From Cupriavidus campinensis (GTDB lineage: Bacteria > Pseudomonadota > Gammaproteobacteria > Burkholderiales > Burkholderiaceae), in the NCBI RefSeq assembly GCF_905397395.1, contig NZ_CAJPVH010000022.1:16940-80939 (forward strand): a stretch of DNA of 64,000 nt. Reading direction: 5' to 3'. The position numbers were made by a program, and so were the translations under genes. The notes under the pieces are model-generated. The model was not told the origin of the DNA and made no database searches. It saw nothing but the letters and a program-made list of their open reading frames with translations. Below are positions 1 to 9,193 of this stretch, one piece after another; position 1 is the stretch's first letter; every line of letters begins with the position of its first letter.

Positions 1-53
1 GGTTTTCGCGGTTGGCGTGTTGGCGGTCATAAGCGTCGCTGGAACTTCGAGAT

Positions 54-80
54 ATTCGGAAAATTCGGAAAATTCGGAAA
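54..80. repeat. Three perfect 9-bp tandem repeats after rsmA
   Basis: The unit ATTCGGAAA occurs three times in perfect head-to-tail array, 12 bp past the rsmA stop codon. It forms no hairpin with a T-tract, so it does not look like a terminator. It is non-coding and may be a variable-number tandem repeat. Positions 1-53 show nothing recognisable. Confidence 0.85.
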
Positions 81-92
81 ACTGCGGGGGAA

Positions 93-935
93 TCAGGCCA
101 CGCCGCGCGCGCGGGGCGCGGCGCTGTCGCCGACGGTGCGCGCCAGTTCGACATACTCGGCCACGGGCACTTCCTCGGCGCGGCGGCCGAGGTCGAAGCC
201 GAGCTTGTCGAAGTCCACCTGGTCGCGCAGGAACGAGAGCGTGTTGCGCAGCACCTTGCGGCGCTGCGAGAACGCGGCGGTCACCACGTCGCCGAGCACG
301 CCCGCGTCGCAGGCGGGGTACGGCGAGCGCAGCCGGCCATCCTCGCCACGCGGCCACGGGATCATGCGCACCACGGCGGAATCGACCTTGGGCGGCGGAT
401 TGAACGATCCGGGTGGCACATCAAGCACATGTTCCATGTGGTAGCGCACCTGGAGCATGATCGACAGCCGCCCGAAGGCCTTGCTGCCCGGCTCCGCCAC
501 CATGCGCTCCACCACTTCCTTCTGGAGCATGAAGTGCTGGTCGCGCACCTGGTCCGCGTAGTCCATCAGGTGGAACAGCAGCGGGCTGGAAATGTTGTAC
601 GGCAGGTTGCCGACGATGCGCAGCGGGCGGCCGGTCTCGTGCAGCTTGCCAAAGTCGAACGCCAGCGCGTCGCCGGCGTGCACGACCAGCCGGTCGCTAT
701 AGCGGCGGCGCAGGCGGTCCACGAGGTCGCGGTCCAGCTCCACCACCTGCATCTGCGGCAGGCGCTCGAGCAGCGGGTCGGTCAGCGCGCCGAGGCCCGG
801 GCCGATCTCGACCACGATGTCATTCGGTTGCGGATCGATCGCGCCGACGATGCCGTGGATGATGCCGTCATCGACCAGAAAGTTCTGTCCGAATCGTTTG
901 CGGGCCACATGGCCCTGGTGCACGTTTGAACGCAT
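93..935 (-). CDS. rsmA: 16S rRNA (adenine1518/1519-N6)-dimethyltransferase RsmA
   Basis: A SAM-dependent methyltransferase that dimethylates two adjacent adenines in the 3' terminal hairpin of 16S rRNA during late small-subunit assembly. The 280-residue protein has the family N-terminus ([10 protein letters not shown]), the SAM-binding glycine loop GPGLGALT near residue 47 and the catalytic NLPYN motif near residue 112. Length is normal for the family. The ATG start is 18 bp after pdxA, and the order lptD-surA-pdxA-rsmA matches the classical enterobacterial operon. It is the last gene of that minus-strand unit in the window. Confidence 0.97.
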   Translation of the reverse strand: MRSNVHQGHVARKRFGQNFLVDDGIIHGIVGAIDPQPNDIVVEIGPGLGALTDPLLERLPQMQVVELDRDLVDRLRRRYSDRLVVHAGDALAFDFGKLHETGRPLRIVGNLPYNISSPLLFHLMDYADQVRDQHFMLQKEVVERMVAEPGSKAFGRLSIMLQVRYHMEHVLDVPPGSFNPPPKVDSAVVRMIPWPRGEDGRLRSPYPACDAGVLGDVVTAAFSQRRKVLRNTLSFLRDQVDFDKLGFDLGRRAEEVPVAEYVELARTVGDSAAPRARGVA

Positions 936-953
936 GGTGTCTGCGGCTGGCCG

Positions 954-2009
954 TCAGCGGGTGGCGGGCCACACGCCGGCATTGCCGTCGTGGTGGCGCC
1001 CGTTGGCGTGGCCAGCCATGGTAATGGCACTGCGGATGGCCTCGATCATGCTGCCGTGCTCGGCGCGGCCGGTGCCGGCCAGGTCGAGCGCGGTGCCGTG
1101 GTCCACCGAGGTGCGGATAAAGGGCAGGCCCAGCGTGATGTTCACGCCGTGCCCGAAGGTACCGTACTTGAGCGGCGCCAGTCCCTGGTCATGGTACATC
1201 GCCAGCACGCAGTCCGCGTCGCGCAGATGGCGCGGCTGGAACAGCGTGTCGGCCGGATAGGGGCCGCGGGCGTCGATGCCGGCATCGCAGGCCTGGGCCA
1301 GCGCGGGGGCGATCACGTCGATTTCCTCGCGCCCCATGTGGCCGCTCTCGCCCGCGTGCGGGTTGAGGCCCGTCACCAGGATGCGCGGCCGGGCGATGCC
1401 GAAGTGGCGGCGCAGGTCGGTATCGACGATGGTCAGCGTCTCGACCAGCATCGGGATGTCGAGTGCGTCCGGCACCGCGCGCAGCGGCAGGTGGGTGGTG
1501 GCCAGCGCCACGCGCAGCATGGCGTTGTCGTGGGCGGGCTGCGGGCCGGCCAGCATCATCACCACGCGCGGCACGGCGGCGCGCTCGGCCAGGTATTCGG
1601 TGTGGCCGGTGAACGGCACGCCCGCGTCGTTGATCGTGCTCTTTTGCACCGGCGCGGTGATCATCGCCGCGTATTTGCCGGCCTGCAGGCCGTCGATGGC
1701 GGCATCGAGCAGCGCCAGCACAAAGCGGCCGTTGCGGGCGTCAAGCCTGCCCGGCTCGCTCTGCACGCCGAGCGGCACATCCTCAACCACCACCCCGCCC
1801 TCGCCGATCTGGCGGGTCCAGGCATGCCCGACGCCCAGCGCTGCGGCCCGGCTGGCCAGCAGACGGGCATCCCCCAGCACATGGAAGCGGTAGTGCCCGT
1901 TGCGGTTGCCATTGCTGCCGGCAAGCTGCAGCAGGGCCCCGATCGTGATGTCGGGGCCGATGCCGGCAGGTTCTCCGGTGGTAATGGCTAGCGCAAGCGG
2001 GTCGGGCAT
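954..2009 (-). CDS. pdxA: 4-hydroxythreonine-4-phosphate dehydrogenase
   Basis: Oxidises 4-phosphohydroxy-L-threonine with NAD(P) in the DXP-dependent pyridoxal phosphate pathway; the product condenses with deoxyxylulose phosphate through PdxJ. The 351-residue protein begins with a [12 protein letters not shown] motif and carries the metal-binding region with TGHTEYLAE (mid-protein) and [11 protein letters not shown] (near residue 270). Length fits the family. It sits 38 bp downstream of surA and 18 bp upstream of rsmA and is probably co-transcribed with them. Confidence 0.96.
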   Translation of the reverse strand: MPDPLALAITTGEPAGIGPDITIGALLQLAGSNGNRNGHYRFHVLGDARLLASRAAALGVGHAWTRQIGEGGVVVEDVPLGVQSEPGRLDARNGRFVLALLDAAIDGLQAGKYAAMITAPVQKSTINDAGVPFTGHTEYLAERAAVPRVVMMLAGPQPAHDNAMLRVALATTHLPLRAVPDALDIPMLVETLTIVDTDLRRHFGIARPRILVTGLNPHAGESGHMGREEIDVIAPALAQACDAGIDARGPYPADTLFQPRHLRDADCVLAMYHDQGLAPLKYGTFGHGVNITLGLPFIRTSVDHGTALDLAGTGRAEHGSMIEAIRSAITMAGHANGRHHDGNAGVWPATR

Positions 2010-2047
2010 GGATGGGCGGTGGGGAAGGTGCCGGCGGTTTCCGCGGA

Positions 2048-3526
2048 TCAGCGCTGGCGGTTGATGCGGTATTCCACGTACGCCGCGCTGCGAAGCTGGC
2101 GCACCCAGTCATCATAGGCGGCGCGCAGCTTCTGCTCCCGGACTTCCGCACGGGCGAAGTCGCGCTGCTTCTCCGCCGACACCTCGGTCTCGCGGCGATC
2201 CATCACCTGGATCAGGTGCACGCCGAACTGGGTAACCACGGGTTCGGAGATCTCGCCCGGACGCAGCCGGTTCATGGCCTGCTCGAACTCGGGCACCAGC
2301 TCGCCCGACGAGACCCAGCCCAGGTCGCCGCCCTGCTGGGCCGAACCGTCCTGCGAGAAGCGCCGCGCGAAGTCGGCAAAGTCGCCGCCGTGCGTGAGGC
2401 GGTCGCGCATCGTCGTCATCTGGCGACGTGCCTCGGCCTCGGGCATGTTCGGGCCGGTGCGCACGAGGATGTGGCGCACCTGGGTCTGCGTGATGCGCTC
2501 GCTGGCCTGCGGCTGGTCGGCGGCCGGCGCGGCGCGCTTGGCCATCAGCCGGATCACGTGGAAGCCGTTGGCCGACTCCACCACCTCGGGCACCAGTGCG
2601 CCGGGCTGGAGGTCCACCACGGCGTTGGCGAACAGCGCCGGCAGGCGGCCGATCTCGCGGAAACCGAGCGCGCCGCCCTGCGCCGCCTCGGGCGCTTCCG
2701 AGTTGGCCTTGGCCAGCGCGGCGAAGTCCGCCCCGCCCTGCGCCTGCTTCAGCAGGCCCTCGGCCTTGGTCTTCAGCTCGGCCTTCTGGGCGTCGGACGC
2801 GTTCTCGGGCACGCGGATCAGGATCTGGGCCACGTTGTACTCGGTCGGTCCGGCCGGCGCGGCGCCGCCCTTGCGCGCGGCGAGGTAATTGTCGATCTCG
2901 CCGTCGTAGACCTGCACCTTGGAGTCAACCTCGCGCTCGCGCAGGCGAATCACCTGCACCTGCTTGCGGAGTTCGTCGCGATACTTGGTCCAGCTCATGC
3001 CGCTGGCTTCCACACGGCTGCGCAGTTCGGTGGCGGACAGCTTGTTCTGCTGCGCCACCGACTCGATGGCGCGGTCCACTTCCTGGTCCGTCACGCGGAT
3101 GCCGGCGTCCTGCGCGGCCTGCGTCTGCACGCGCTCCATCACCAGGCGCTCGAGCACTTCGCCCAGCAGGTCGGCGCGCGGTGGTACCTCGCGCTGCGCC
3201 GCGCGCAGCTGGCTCTCGATCTCGTCGGCGCGGTCCAGCAGCTCGCGCCGCGTGATCACGCTGTTGTTGACCACCGCCACCACTTCATCGACAAGCTGCG
3301 AGCGCTTCTGGCCCGGCTGCGGCACGCCCATCTGCGGCTCGCTCGGCGGCGCGGCGGTCTGCGGGCCGGCCTGTGGCAGGAAGATGCCCGATGCGCGGCC
3401 ACCCGGCGCCTTGAGCTGGGCCGCCGCCGGCGCGGCGAGCGTGGCGAGCACCACGGACAGCAGCAGGTGCTGGCAGGCGTTCTGGCGATTCATACGGGAC
3501 AGCGCGTTAAGAGCTCGACGTTTCAT
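2048..3526 (-). CDS. surA: Periplasmic chaperone and peptidyl-prolyl isomerase SurA
   Basis: Escorts outer-membrane proteins across the periplasm to the BAM complex; LptD is a classic client. The 492-residue precursor has a signal peptide that is best read from the internal Met12 (hydrophobic run ending APAAAQ), so 3493 is an alternative start. A SurA N-terminal domain follows (about 75-200), then two parvulin PpiC domains (about 210-320 and 330-440), each with the GG-LG(F/W) signature (GGALGF, GGDLGW), and a C-terminal helix. It lies 9 bp after lptD, consistent with co-expression of chaperone and client. Confidence 0.96.
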   Translation of the reverse strand: MKRRALNALSRMNRQNACQHLLLSVVLATLAAPAAAQLKAPGGRASGIFLPQAGPQTAAPPSEPQMGVPQPGQKRSQLVDEVVAVVNNSVITRRELLDRADEIESQLRAAQREVPPRADLLGEVLERLVMERVQTQAAQDAGIRVTDQEVDRAIESVAQQNKLSATELRSRVEASGMSWTKYRDELRKQVQVIRLREREVDSKVQVYDGEIDNYLAARKGGAAPAGPTEYNVAQILIRVPENASDAQKAELKTKAEGLLKQAQGGADFAALAKANSEAPEAAQGGALGFREIGRLPALFANAVVDLQPGALVPEVVESANGFHVIRLMAKRAAPAADQPQASERITQTQVRHILVRTGPNMPEAEARRQMTTMRDRLTHGGDFADFARRFSQDGSAQQGGDLGWVSSGELVPEFEQAMNRLRPGEISEPVVTQFGVHLIQVMDRRETEVSAEKQRDFARAEVREQKLRAAYDDWVRQLRSAAYVEYRINRQR

Positions 3527-3535
3527 CTTGGTCCG

Positions 3536-6013
3536 TCATTCATAGTGATCGTACTGGGACGTGGGCACCGGACGTGCGGTAACAGGCTCGTAGCCCGGCA
3601 CGTTCAGGCGCAGCATGTCCAGCGGGTTGGAACCGATCTTGGACAACCCGCGGAATTCCACCTGCAGGAAGAACCGGCCGGTATAGCCCTGCGTGGTGTT
3701 GCGGAAACGCTGGTATACCACGCGTCCCACCCAGCAGTCGGCGGCGTATTCGATGCCGGCCAGCGCATCCACCAGCTGGTTGGCGGTCTGGTCGAACGCC
3801 ACCCGGCCAATGCCGTAGGTGCGGCGCGTGATCGGCCACTGGCTCGACAGCTCGAACTGGTCGATGGCCGAGTTGTCGGTCACCGAGGTCGGCCGGCGGT
3901 AGCGGTAGCCCACGTTGACCAGCTTGCGCGACTCCGGCCGCCAGGCGAACGCCACGTTCGAGTAGTTCACGCGGTTGTCCTCGGGGCTGTACTGGATGCC
4001 CGCATCGAGATAGTAGCCGCGGAACAGCTGGATCGTGGTAGCTGCGAGCAAGTCAGAATAGCTCGGCTTGGTATCTGTGGACGTGCCGGTCAGCTGCACG
4101 CGCTGGCCGGTGAAGTCCACGCGCTGCGCCAGCGTGCCGCGGAAGCGCTCGATGCCGGTATCGGACTCGATCAGGCGCGTGGTCACGCCCGCCGTGAGCT
4201 TGTTGTTGTCGGCGATGCGGTCATTACCGGTGAACGCGTTCTCGCTGAAGATCTGCCCGTAGCCAAAATCTGACTGGACAGTATCGAACAGCGGGAACTG
4301 GCTCTGGTCGCGGAACGGCGTGTAGACGTAGAACAGGCGCGGTTCCAGCGTCTGGGTGTAGTTCACGCCGAACAGTTTGCTCACGCCGGGCGCCGCGCGG
4401 TCGAACACCATGCCCGAGTCCAGGCTCACCGTGGGAATGGCGCGGCCGAACGAGGTCTGCGCGCCGGTGGTGTTGGTGCCGGCGTCCATGTTGTACTGCG
4501 CGGCGTTGAAGATCACCTTCGGCGTCACGAACCAGCCCGGGCGGATGATCGGATAGCTGATCACCGGCTGGATGAAGGCGCGGTCACCCTCGGGCTGCTG
4601 GAAGCCGGTGGACGTCAGCGGGATCCGGAAGCGGGTGTAATCGGCTTCCACCGAGATATCGAAGCCGCCGAAGTCATAGCGCGTGTAGCGGCCGTTCACC
4701 TGCGGCTCGCGCTCGTAGGACGGCTCGCTGGGGCGCAGCGTCTGGAACTTCTGCACCCGCGCCATGAACGTGAAGTCCTGCCAGTTGTAGATCACGCCGC
4801 CTTCCTGCGTGTACTGGCGCAGCGTGGACTGCGAGACCGAGCGCGTCAGGTCGTCCGGGTACTGGTCGTCGGACACCTTGCTGACGTTGGCATACGCCGT
4901 CATGCCCGGAATGATCCGCTGGGTGTGCTGGAACGAATACGCCCAGCGGTCGCGCTCGGCCTTCCGGTCGTCTGGCAGGAATTCGGCCCGCAGGCGGCCC
5001 GAGTAGCCGTCGCCAAGGTAGCGGTAGTCGCCGCCCAACTGCACGCCGCGCGAGCTGAGCAGGCGCGGATAGAGCGTCAGGTCGCGGTTCGGCGCCAGGT
5101 TGAAGTAGTACGGCACCGTCAGGTCGAGACCCGATTTGGAGCCGTACCCCATCAGCGGCGCCAGCACCCCGCTGCGGCGCTCGTCGTTCAGCGGGAACGA
5201 GAACGCCGGCGCGCCGGCGATCGGCACGTTGAAGAAGCGCAGCACGCCGCCGTAGGCGGTGCCCACCTGGCGGTCGTTGTCGATGTCGATGCGGTTCGCG
5301 CTGAAGTACCAGTCGGCATTGTCGGGCGAACAGGTCGTGTACGACGCCTTCTTCATCGTGCTGCGGTCCGGGTCGATGAAGTCGATGCGCTCCGCGCTGC
5401 CCGCGCCGCCGGTCTGGTGGAAATAGTAGTCGGGCGAGAGCATGTAGCCCTCGTTGGCCTCCACACGCAGCCTGGCCTCGGGGCCGACGGCCAGCGTGCC
5501 GCTCTTGGACAGGCGCACGTTGCCCGTGGCATGGGCCTCGTCGGTGTCCTGGTCATAGGTCACCTTGTCGCCCTTGACCACGGCGCCGTCGCGGCGCAGC
5601 TCGGCATTGCCCTCGAGCGCCACGCCTTTCTCGCTGAAGCCGGTCAGGCTGTCGCCCGAGACATAGGCCGGGGCGTTGGGGTTCGACGGGGTCGAACCCG
5701 GCGCGATGCCGATTGCGCTGGAAGTGGCGGCCTTTGGCGGCGCCTCGTCCAGGCGCGGCACCAGCGCGCCGGCTTCCGGCGCGGGCGGTGGCGGCTCGGG
5801 GGTCTGGGTGACCACCGGCTCGGCGATGTCGATGTTCGGAATGGCCGAGCCCGCGCCATATTGCGCGTGCACGCTCACCGACAGGCCCGCCATGGCCAGC
5901 ACGAGCGGGCGCAGGGTGCTGGCCGGCAAAGCGGCACGCATGCGCCGCGGCAGGCCGCGCAGCGCGGGCGATCGGGTGGCCGGATGATGCGGTGATCGTT
6001 GTTGTTCGGTCAT
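3536..6013 (-). CDS. lptD: LPS-assembly protein LptD
   Basis: Outer-membrane beta-barrel that with LptE inserts lipopolysaccharide into the outer leaflet. I chose the ATG at 6013 (825 residues). The longer open frame upstream crosses the divergent promoter region and has no LptD similarity. An N-terminal extension precedes a hydrophobic signal segment ending SVHA-Q near residue 50. A proline-rich linker leads to an OstA/LptA-like beta-jellyroll (about 130-260) and then the barrel. Two cysteines (TTCSPDN and AADCWVG) sit where the interdomain disulfide of the family is expected. First gene of the lptD-surA-pdxA-rsmA unit. Confidence 0.96.
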   Translation of the reverse strand: MTEQQRSPHHPATRSPALRGLPRRMRAALPASTLRPLVLAMAGLSVSVHAQYGAGSAIPNIDIAEPVVTQTPEPPPPAPEAGALVPRLDEAPPKAATSSAIGIAPGSTPSNPNAPAYVSGDSLTGFSEKGVALEGNAELRRDGAVVKGDKVTYDQDTDEAHATGNVRLSKSGTLAVGPEARLRVEANEGYMLSPDYYFHQTGGAGSAERIDFIDPDRSTMKKASYTTCSPDNADWYFSANRIDIDNDRQVGTAYGGVLRFFNVPIAGAPAFSFPLNDERRSGVLAPLMGYGSKSGLDLTVPYYFNLAPNRDLTLYPRLLSSRGVQLGGDYRYLGDGYSGRLRAEFLPDDRKAERDRWAYSFQHTQRIIPGMTAYANVSKVSDDQYPDDLTRSVSQSTLRQYTQEGGVIYNWQDFTFMARVQKFQTLRPSEPSYEREPQVNGRYTRYDFGGFDISVEADYTRFRIPLTSTGFQQPEGDRAFIQPVISYPIIRPGWFVTPKVIFNAAQYNMDAGTNTTGAQTSFGRAIPTVSLDSGMVFDRAAPGVSKLFGVNYTQTLEPRLFYVYTPFRDQSQFPLFDTVQSDFGYGQIFSENAFTGNDRIADNNKLTAGVTTRLIESDTGIERFRGTLAQRVDFTGQRVQLTGTSTDTKPSYSDLLAATTIQLFRGYYLDAGIQYSPEDNRVNYSNVAFAWRPESRKLVNVGYRYRRPTSVTDNSAIDQFELSSQWPITRRTYGIGRVAFDQTANQLVDALAGIEYAADCWVGRVVYQRFRNTTQGYTGRFFLQVEFRGLSKIGSNPLDMLRLNVPGYEPVTARPVPTSQYDHYE

Positions 6014-6157
6014 GCGGACGGTTATCGGTCGGCTCGGCGCCGGGTGCGGTGCGGCCCCGCGAACGGTTCCGTACTTCCCGCCAACCCTTGCCGGAGCAGG
6101 CTGCGGGGCAACAAAGGCCCCTCCCGGGGGCCACCCGGCGCCCGGGTCTGGTCGGGT

Positions 6158-6186
6158 ATTATACGGGGCATCGTATCCACCCAATC
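6158..6186 (-). promoter_or_regulatory. Probable lptD operon sigma-70 promoter
   Basis: On the minus strand a perfect -10 TATAAT (6158-6163) is preceded by GATTGG (6181-6186) with a 17-bp spacer. Transcription would start near 6151 and leave a leader of about 140 nt before lptD. The amgK start at 6191 lies immediately behind it, so the divergent genes share this short region. Confidence 0.5.
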
Positions 6187-6190
6187 CGGC

Positions 6191-7237
6191 ATGGCAGCAC
6201 TTATTCACGACCCAACCTCCGACCCGCGCATCGCCCAGCTCAAGAGTTGGGTCGCCGGGCTCGGCGCCGCATGGTCGATCGACCCCGACTCCTGTGCCCC
6301 GGCATCCGCCGACGCCAGCTTCCGCCGCTACTTCCGCGTGCGCACCGGCCATGCCGCCCATCCGACGGCCATCGTCATGGACGCCCCGCCCGCGCACGAG
6401 GACTGCCGGCCGTTCATCCACGTGGCCGGGCTGTTCGGCGAGGCCGGCGTGACCGTGCCCACCGTGCTGGCCCAGGACCTCACGCAGGGCTTCCTGCTGC
6501 TGGCCGACCTCGGCAGCCAGACCTACCTGTCGAAGCTGGACGCCTCGTCCGCGCGCGGCCTCTATGACGATGCCGCCGCCGCGCTGGTCAGGATCCAGCT
6601 GGCCACCCGCCCCGGCACGCTGCCCGCCTATGACCGCGCCCTGCTCCAGCGAGAGCTGGACCTGTTCCCCGAGTGGTACGTGGGCCGCCACCTGGGCGCC
6701 ACGCTGACCGGTGCCCAGCAGGCCGACCTGCGCGAAGTCTTCGACGCCGTGCTGGCCAACAACCTGGCCCAGCCGCAGGTCTACGTCCACCGCGACTATC
6801 ACTCGCGCAACCTGATGGTCCTGGACGATGGCGCCAACCCCGGCATCCTGGACTTCCAGGACGCCGTGATCGGCCCGGCCACCTATGACGCGGTCTCGCT
6901 CTGGCGCGACGCCTATATAGAATGGGACGAAGAGCAGCAGCTCGACTGGCTGATCCGCTACTGGGAACGCGCGCGCAAGGCCGGGCTGCCGCTGACCGCC
7001 GATTTCGGCGACTTTTACCGTGATTTCGAGTGGATGGGCCTGCAGCGCCACCTGAAGGTGCTCGGCATCTTCGCCCGCCTGTACCACCGCGATGGCAAGG
7101 ACGGCTACCTCGCCAACCTGCCGCTGGTGCTCAAGTACACGCGCAACGTGGCCGGCCGCTACACCGAACTGCGCAAGCTGGTGCGGCTGCTCGATGCCCT
7201 GGAAGGCACCGAGCGCCCCGCCGGGTTCACGTTTTGA
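6191..7237 (+). CDS. amgK: N-acetylmuramate/N-acetylglucosamine-1-kinase AmgK
   Basis: An aminoglycoside-phosphotransferase-fold sugar kinase that phosphorylates the anomeric position of recycled MurNAc or GlcNAc for the MurU step. From ATG 6191 it encodes 348 residues. The kinase catalytic loop reads VYVHRDYHSRNLMVL near residue 200 (HxDxxxxN), and the metal-binding aspartate lies in GILDFQDAV about 20 residues later. Assignment as AmgK rather than a generic phosphotransferase rests on these motifs plus the MurU gene in the same operon. In-frame codons upstream of 6191 have no similarity and cross the divergent promoter. Confidence 0.9.
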   Translation: MAALIHDPTSDPRIAQLKSWVAGLGAAWSIDPDSCAPASADASFRRYFRVRTGHAAHPTAIVMDAPPAHEDCRPFIHVAGLFGEAGVTVPTVLAQDLTQGFLLLADLGSQTYLSKLDASSARGLYDDAAAALVRIQLATRPGTLPAYDRALLQRELDLFPEWYVGRHLGATLTGAQQADLREVFDAVLANNLAQPQVYVHRDYHSRNLMVLDDGANPGILDFQDAVIGPATYDAVSLWRDAYIEWDEEQQLDWLIRYWERARKAGLPLTADFGDFYRDFEWMGLQRHLKVLGIFARLYHRDGKDGYLANLPLVLKYTRNVAGRYTELRKLVRLLDALEGTERPAGFTF

Positions 7238-8004
7238 GCGCCACCCCCGCTGATCCTGCATCGCCCAGCCCCGCGCCGGTCACCCGTGGCGGGGAATGGT
7301 GGGCCGGCGTGCGCGCGCTGGCGCCGATGCTGCTCGGCGTGGTGCCGTTCGGCCTGATCTATGGCGTGCTGGCGGTCAATGCCGGCATGCCCGCCTGGCT
7401 GGCCTGCGCGATGAGCGCCATCGTGTTCGGCGGCGCCTCCCAGATGATCCTGACCCAGCTCTGGGCGGCCGGCACGCCGGCGCTGGTCATCGCCTTTACC
7501 GTGGCGATGGTCAACCTGCGCCACGCGCTCTATTCGGCCACCATCGCCCCCTCGCTGGCGCCGCTGCCGCGCCGCTGGAAGGCGCTGGTGGCCTACCTGC
7601 TGACCGATGAAGCCTTCGCCGCCATGACGCGCCGCCTGGGCGATACCGGCGAACGGGCGCGCTACCGCCACTGGTTCTACTTCGGCGCCGGCTTCTCGCT
7701 GTGGTCGAGCTGGCAGCTCTCCACGCTGGCCGGCGTGCTGGTCGGCGCGCAGGTGCCGCAGGACTGGCCGCTCGATTTCTTCCTGCCGCTGACCTTCATC
7801 GCCATCATCGTGCCGAACCTGAAGCACCGCGCCCACGTGGCTGCCGCGCTGGTGGCCACGGCGCTGGCGGTGGCCTGCTTCGGCCTGCCGCACAAGCTGG
7901 GCCTGATGGTGGCCGCGCTGGGCGGCATCGCGGCGGGCATGCTGCTGCTCGGGCGCGGGCACCCCACGCCGCGCCGCAGCCCGCGCAAGGAGCCGGCGGC
8001 ATGA
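7234..8004 (+). CDS. azlC: AzlC-family branched-chain amino acid exporter, large subunit
   Basis: Multi-pass inner-membrane protein of the AzlC/YgaZ family, which with AzlD/YgaH exports branched-chain amino acids. The start is read as TTG at 7234, overlapping the amgK stop by 4 nt (TTGA). No ATG or GTG occurs before the conserved APMLLGVVPFGLIYGV segment, and this start gives 256 residues, normal for the family. Five to six hydrophobic segments are visible, and the motif FGGASQMILTQL near residue 70 is characteristic. It overlaps azlD by 4 nt. Its position between amgK and murU is unusual. Confidence 0.9.
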   Translation: MSATPADPASPSPAPVTRGGEWWAGVRALAPMLLGVVPFGLIYGVLAVNAGMPAWLACAMSAIVFGGASQMILTQLWAAGTPALVIAFTVAMVNLRHALYSATIAPSLAPLPRRWKALVAYLLTDEAFAAMTRRLGDTGERARYRHWFYFGAGFSLWSSWQLSTLAGVLVGAQVPQDWPLDFFLPLTFIAIIVPNLKHRAHVAAALVATALAVACFGLPHKLGLMVAALGGIAAGMLLLGRGHPTPRRSPRKEPAA

Positions 8005-8324
8005 ATCCGATGACCTTGCTGTGGGTGTTCCTGGGCGCCGGGCTGGCTACGTACCTGATCCGGCTGTCGTTCATCGCCGTGGAAGGCCGCGTGCGGCTGC
8101 CGTCCTGGTTCCGCACCGCGCTCCAGTTCGTGCCGGCGGCGATGCTCTCGGCGCTGATCGCCCCGGACCTGCTGATGCACGACGGCGCGCTCTACCTGAG
8201 CCCCTATAACACCCGGCTCGCGGCCGGGCTGGTGGCCATCGTCATCGCCGCCTACACGCGCAGCGTGGGCTGGACGATTGCCGGCGGCATGGCCACGCTG
8301 ATCGCCCTGGAGTATTGGTTGTGA
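8001..8324 (+). CDS. azlD: AzlD-family branched-chain amino acid exporter, small subunit
   Basis: Small membrane partner of AzlC, 107 residues with four hydrophobic segments and the family pattern TYLIRLSFIAVEGRV near the N-terminus. The start ATG 8001 overlaps the azlC stop, and the TGA at 8322-8324 overlaps the GTG start proposed for murU. The tight packing on both sides implies translational coupling of all four genes. Substrate is inferred from family membership only. Confidence 0.9.
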   Translation: MNPMTLLWVFLGAGLATYLIRLSFIAVEGRVRLPSWFRTALQFVPAAMLSALIAPDLLMHDGALYLSPYNTRLAAGLVAIVIAAYTRSVGWTIAGGMATLIALEYWL

Positions 8325-9094
8325 ACACCCTGAAAGCGATGATCTTCGCGGCGGGACGCGGCGACCGCATGCGTCCGCTGACCGATACCTGCCCCAAGCC
8401 GCTGCTGCACGTGGGCGGCAAGCCGCTGATCGTCTGGAAGATCGAGGCGCTGGCGCGCGCCGGCCTGACCGACATCGTGATCAACCATGCCTGGCTCGGC
8501 GAGCAGCTGGAAACGGCGCTCGGCGACGGCTCGCGCTTCGGCGTGCGCCTGCACTGGTCGGCCGAAGGCAGCGCGCTGGAGACCGCCGGCGGCATCGCCA
8601 AGGCCCTGCCGCTGCTGACGACCAACCCCGACGCCGGCGAGATCTTCCTGGCCGTGTCGGGCGATATCTTCTGCGACTTCGACTACGCCACGCTGCTGCC
8701 ACGCGCCCGCGCCATGGCCGGCGCGGTGCGCCCGATGATGCACCTGGTGATGGTGCCGAATCCGCCCTTCCACCCGCGCGGCGACTTCGCGCTGGCTGGC
8801 GATGGCCTGCTGCGGCTGCCCGATCAGGCAGGGGACGGCGAATCGCTGACCTTCGGCAATATCGGCCTGTACGACACGCGCCTGTTCCGCGAGATCGCGC
8901 CGGGCCAGAAAGTGGCGATGACGCCTTATTACCGCGCCGCGATTGCCAGCGGCGATGCCACCGGCGAACGTTTCGACGGGCGCTGGGAGAACGTCGGCAC
9001 GCCGGCGCAGCTGGCCGCGCTGGATACGGAACTGCGCGCCGGATTAGGCGCCGAACCGGGCGCGCCCGCCACGGGCACCGGCGGCCGCGCCTGA
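8321..9094 (+). CDS. murU: N-acetylmuramate-1-phosphate uridylyltransferase MurU
   Basis: Transfers UMP to MurNAc-1-phosphate, giving UDP-MurNAc. This recycling route bypasses the fosfomycin-sensitive MurA step. The GTG at 8321 (257 residues) overlaps the azlD stop as GTGA; the ATG at 8339 is a fallback. The nucleotidyltransferase signature AAGRGDRMRPLTDTCPKPLL lies near residues 10-30 and the metal-binding aspartate in VSGDIFCDFD near residue 113. Functional pairing with amgK three genes upstream supports MurU over other sugar nucleotidyltransferases. Confidence 0.88.
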   Translation: MNTLKAMIFAAGRGDRMRPLTDTCPKPLLHVGGKPLIVWKIEALARAGLTDIVINHAWLGEQLETALGDGSRFGVRLHWSAEGSALETAGGIAKALPLLTTNPDAGEIFLAVSGDIFCDFDYATLLPRARAMAGAVRPMMHLVMVPNPPFHPRGDFALAGDGLLRLPDQAGDGESLTFGNIGLYDTRLFREIAPGQKVAMTPYYRAAIASGDATGERFDGRWENVGTPAQLAALDTELRAGLGAEPGAPATGTGGRA

Positions 9095-9193
9095 GGCGCC
9101 CGCGCCACCGGCCAGGCTCCCAGGGGGCCACCCGCACGCCGACGGGTTTAGAATCGGCATCATTCCCCACCTCGCCACCTCGCCACCCACTCC

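Noticed and set aside
2012..4273. A 753-codon plus-strand frame opposite surA and lptD
   Set aside because: Composition is that of an antisense shadow and the minus-strand genes are certain.
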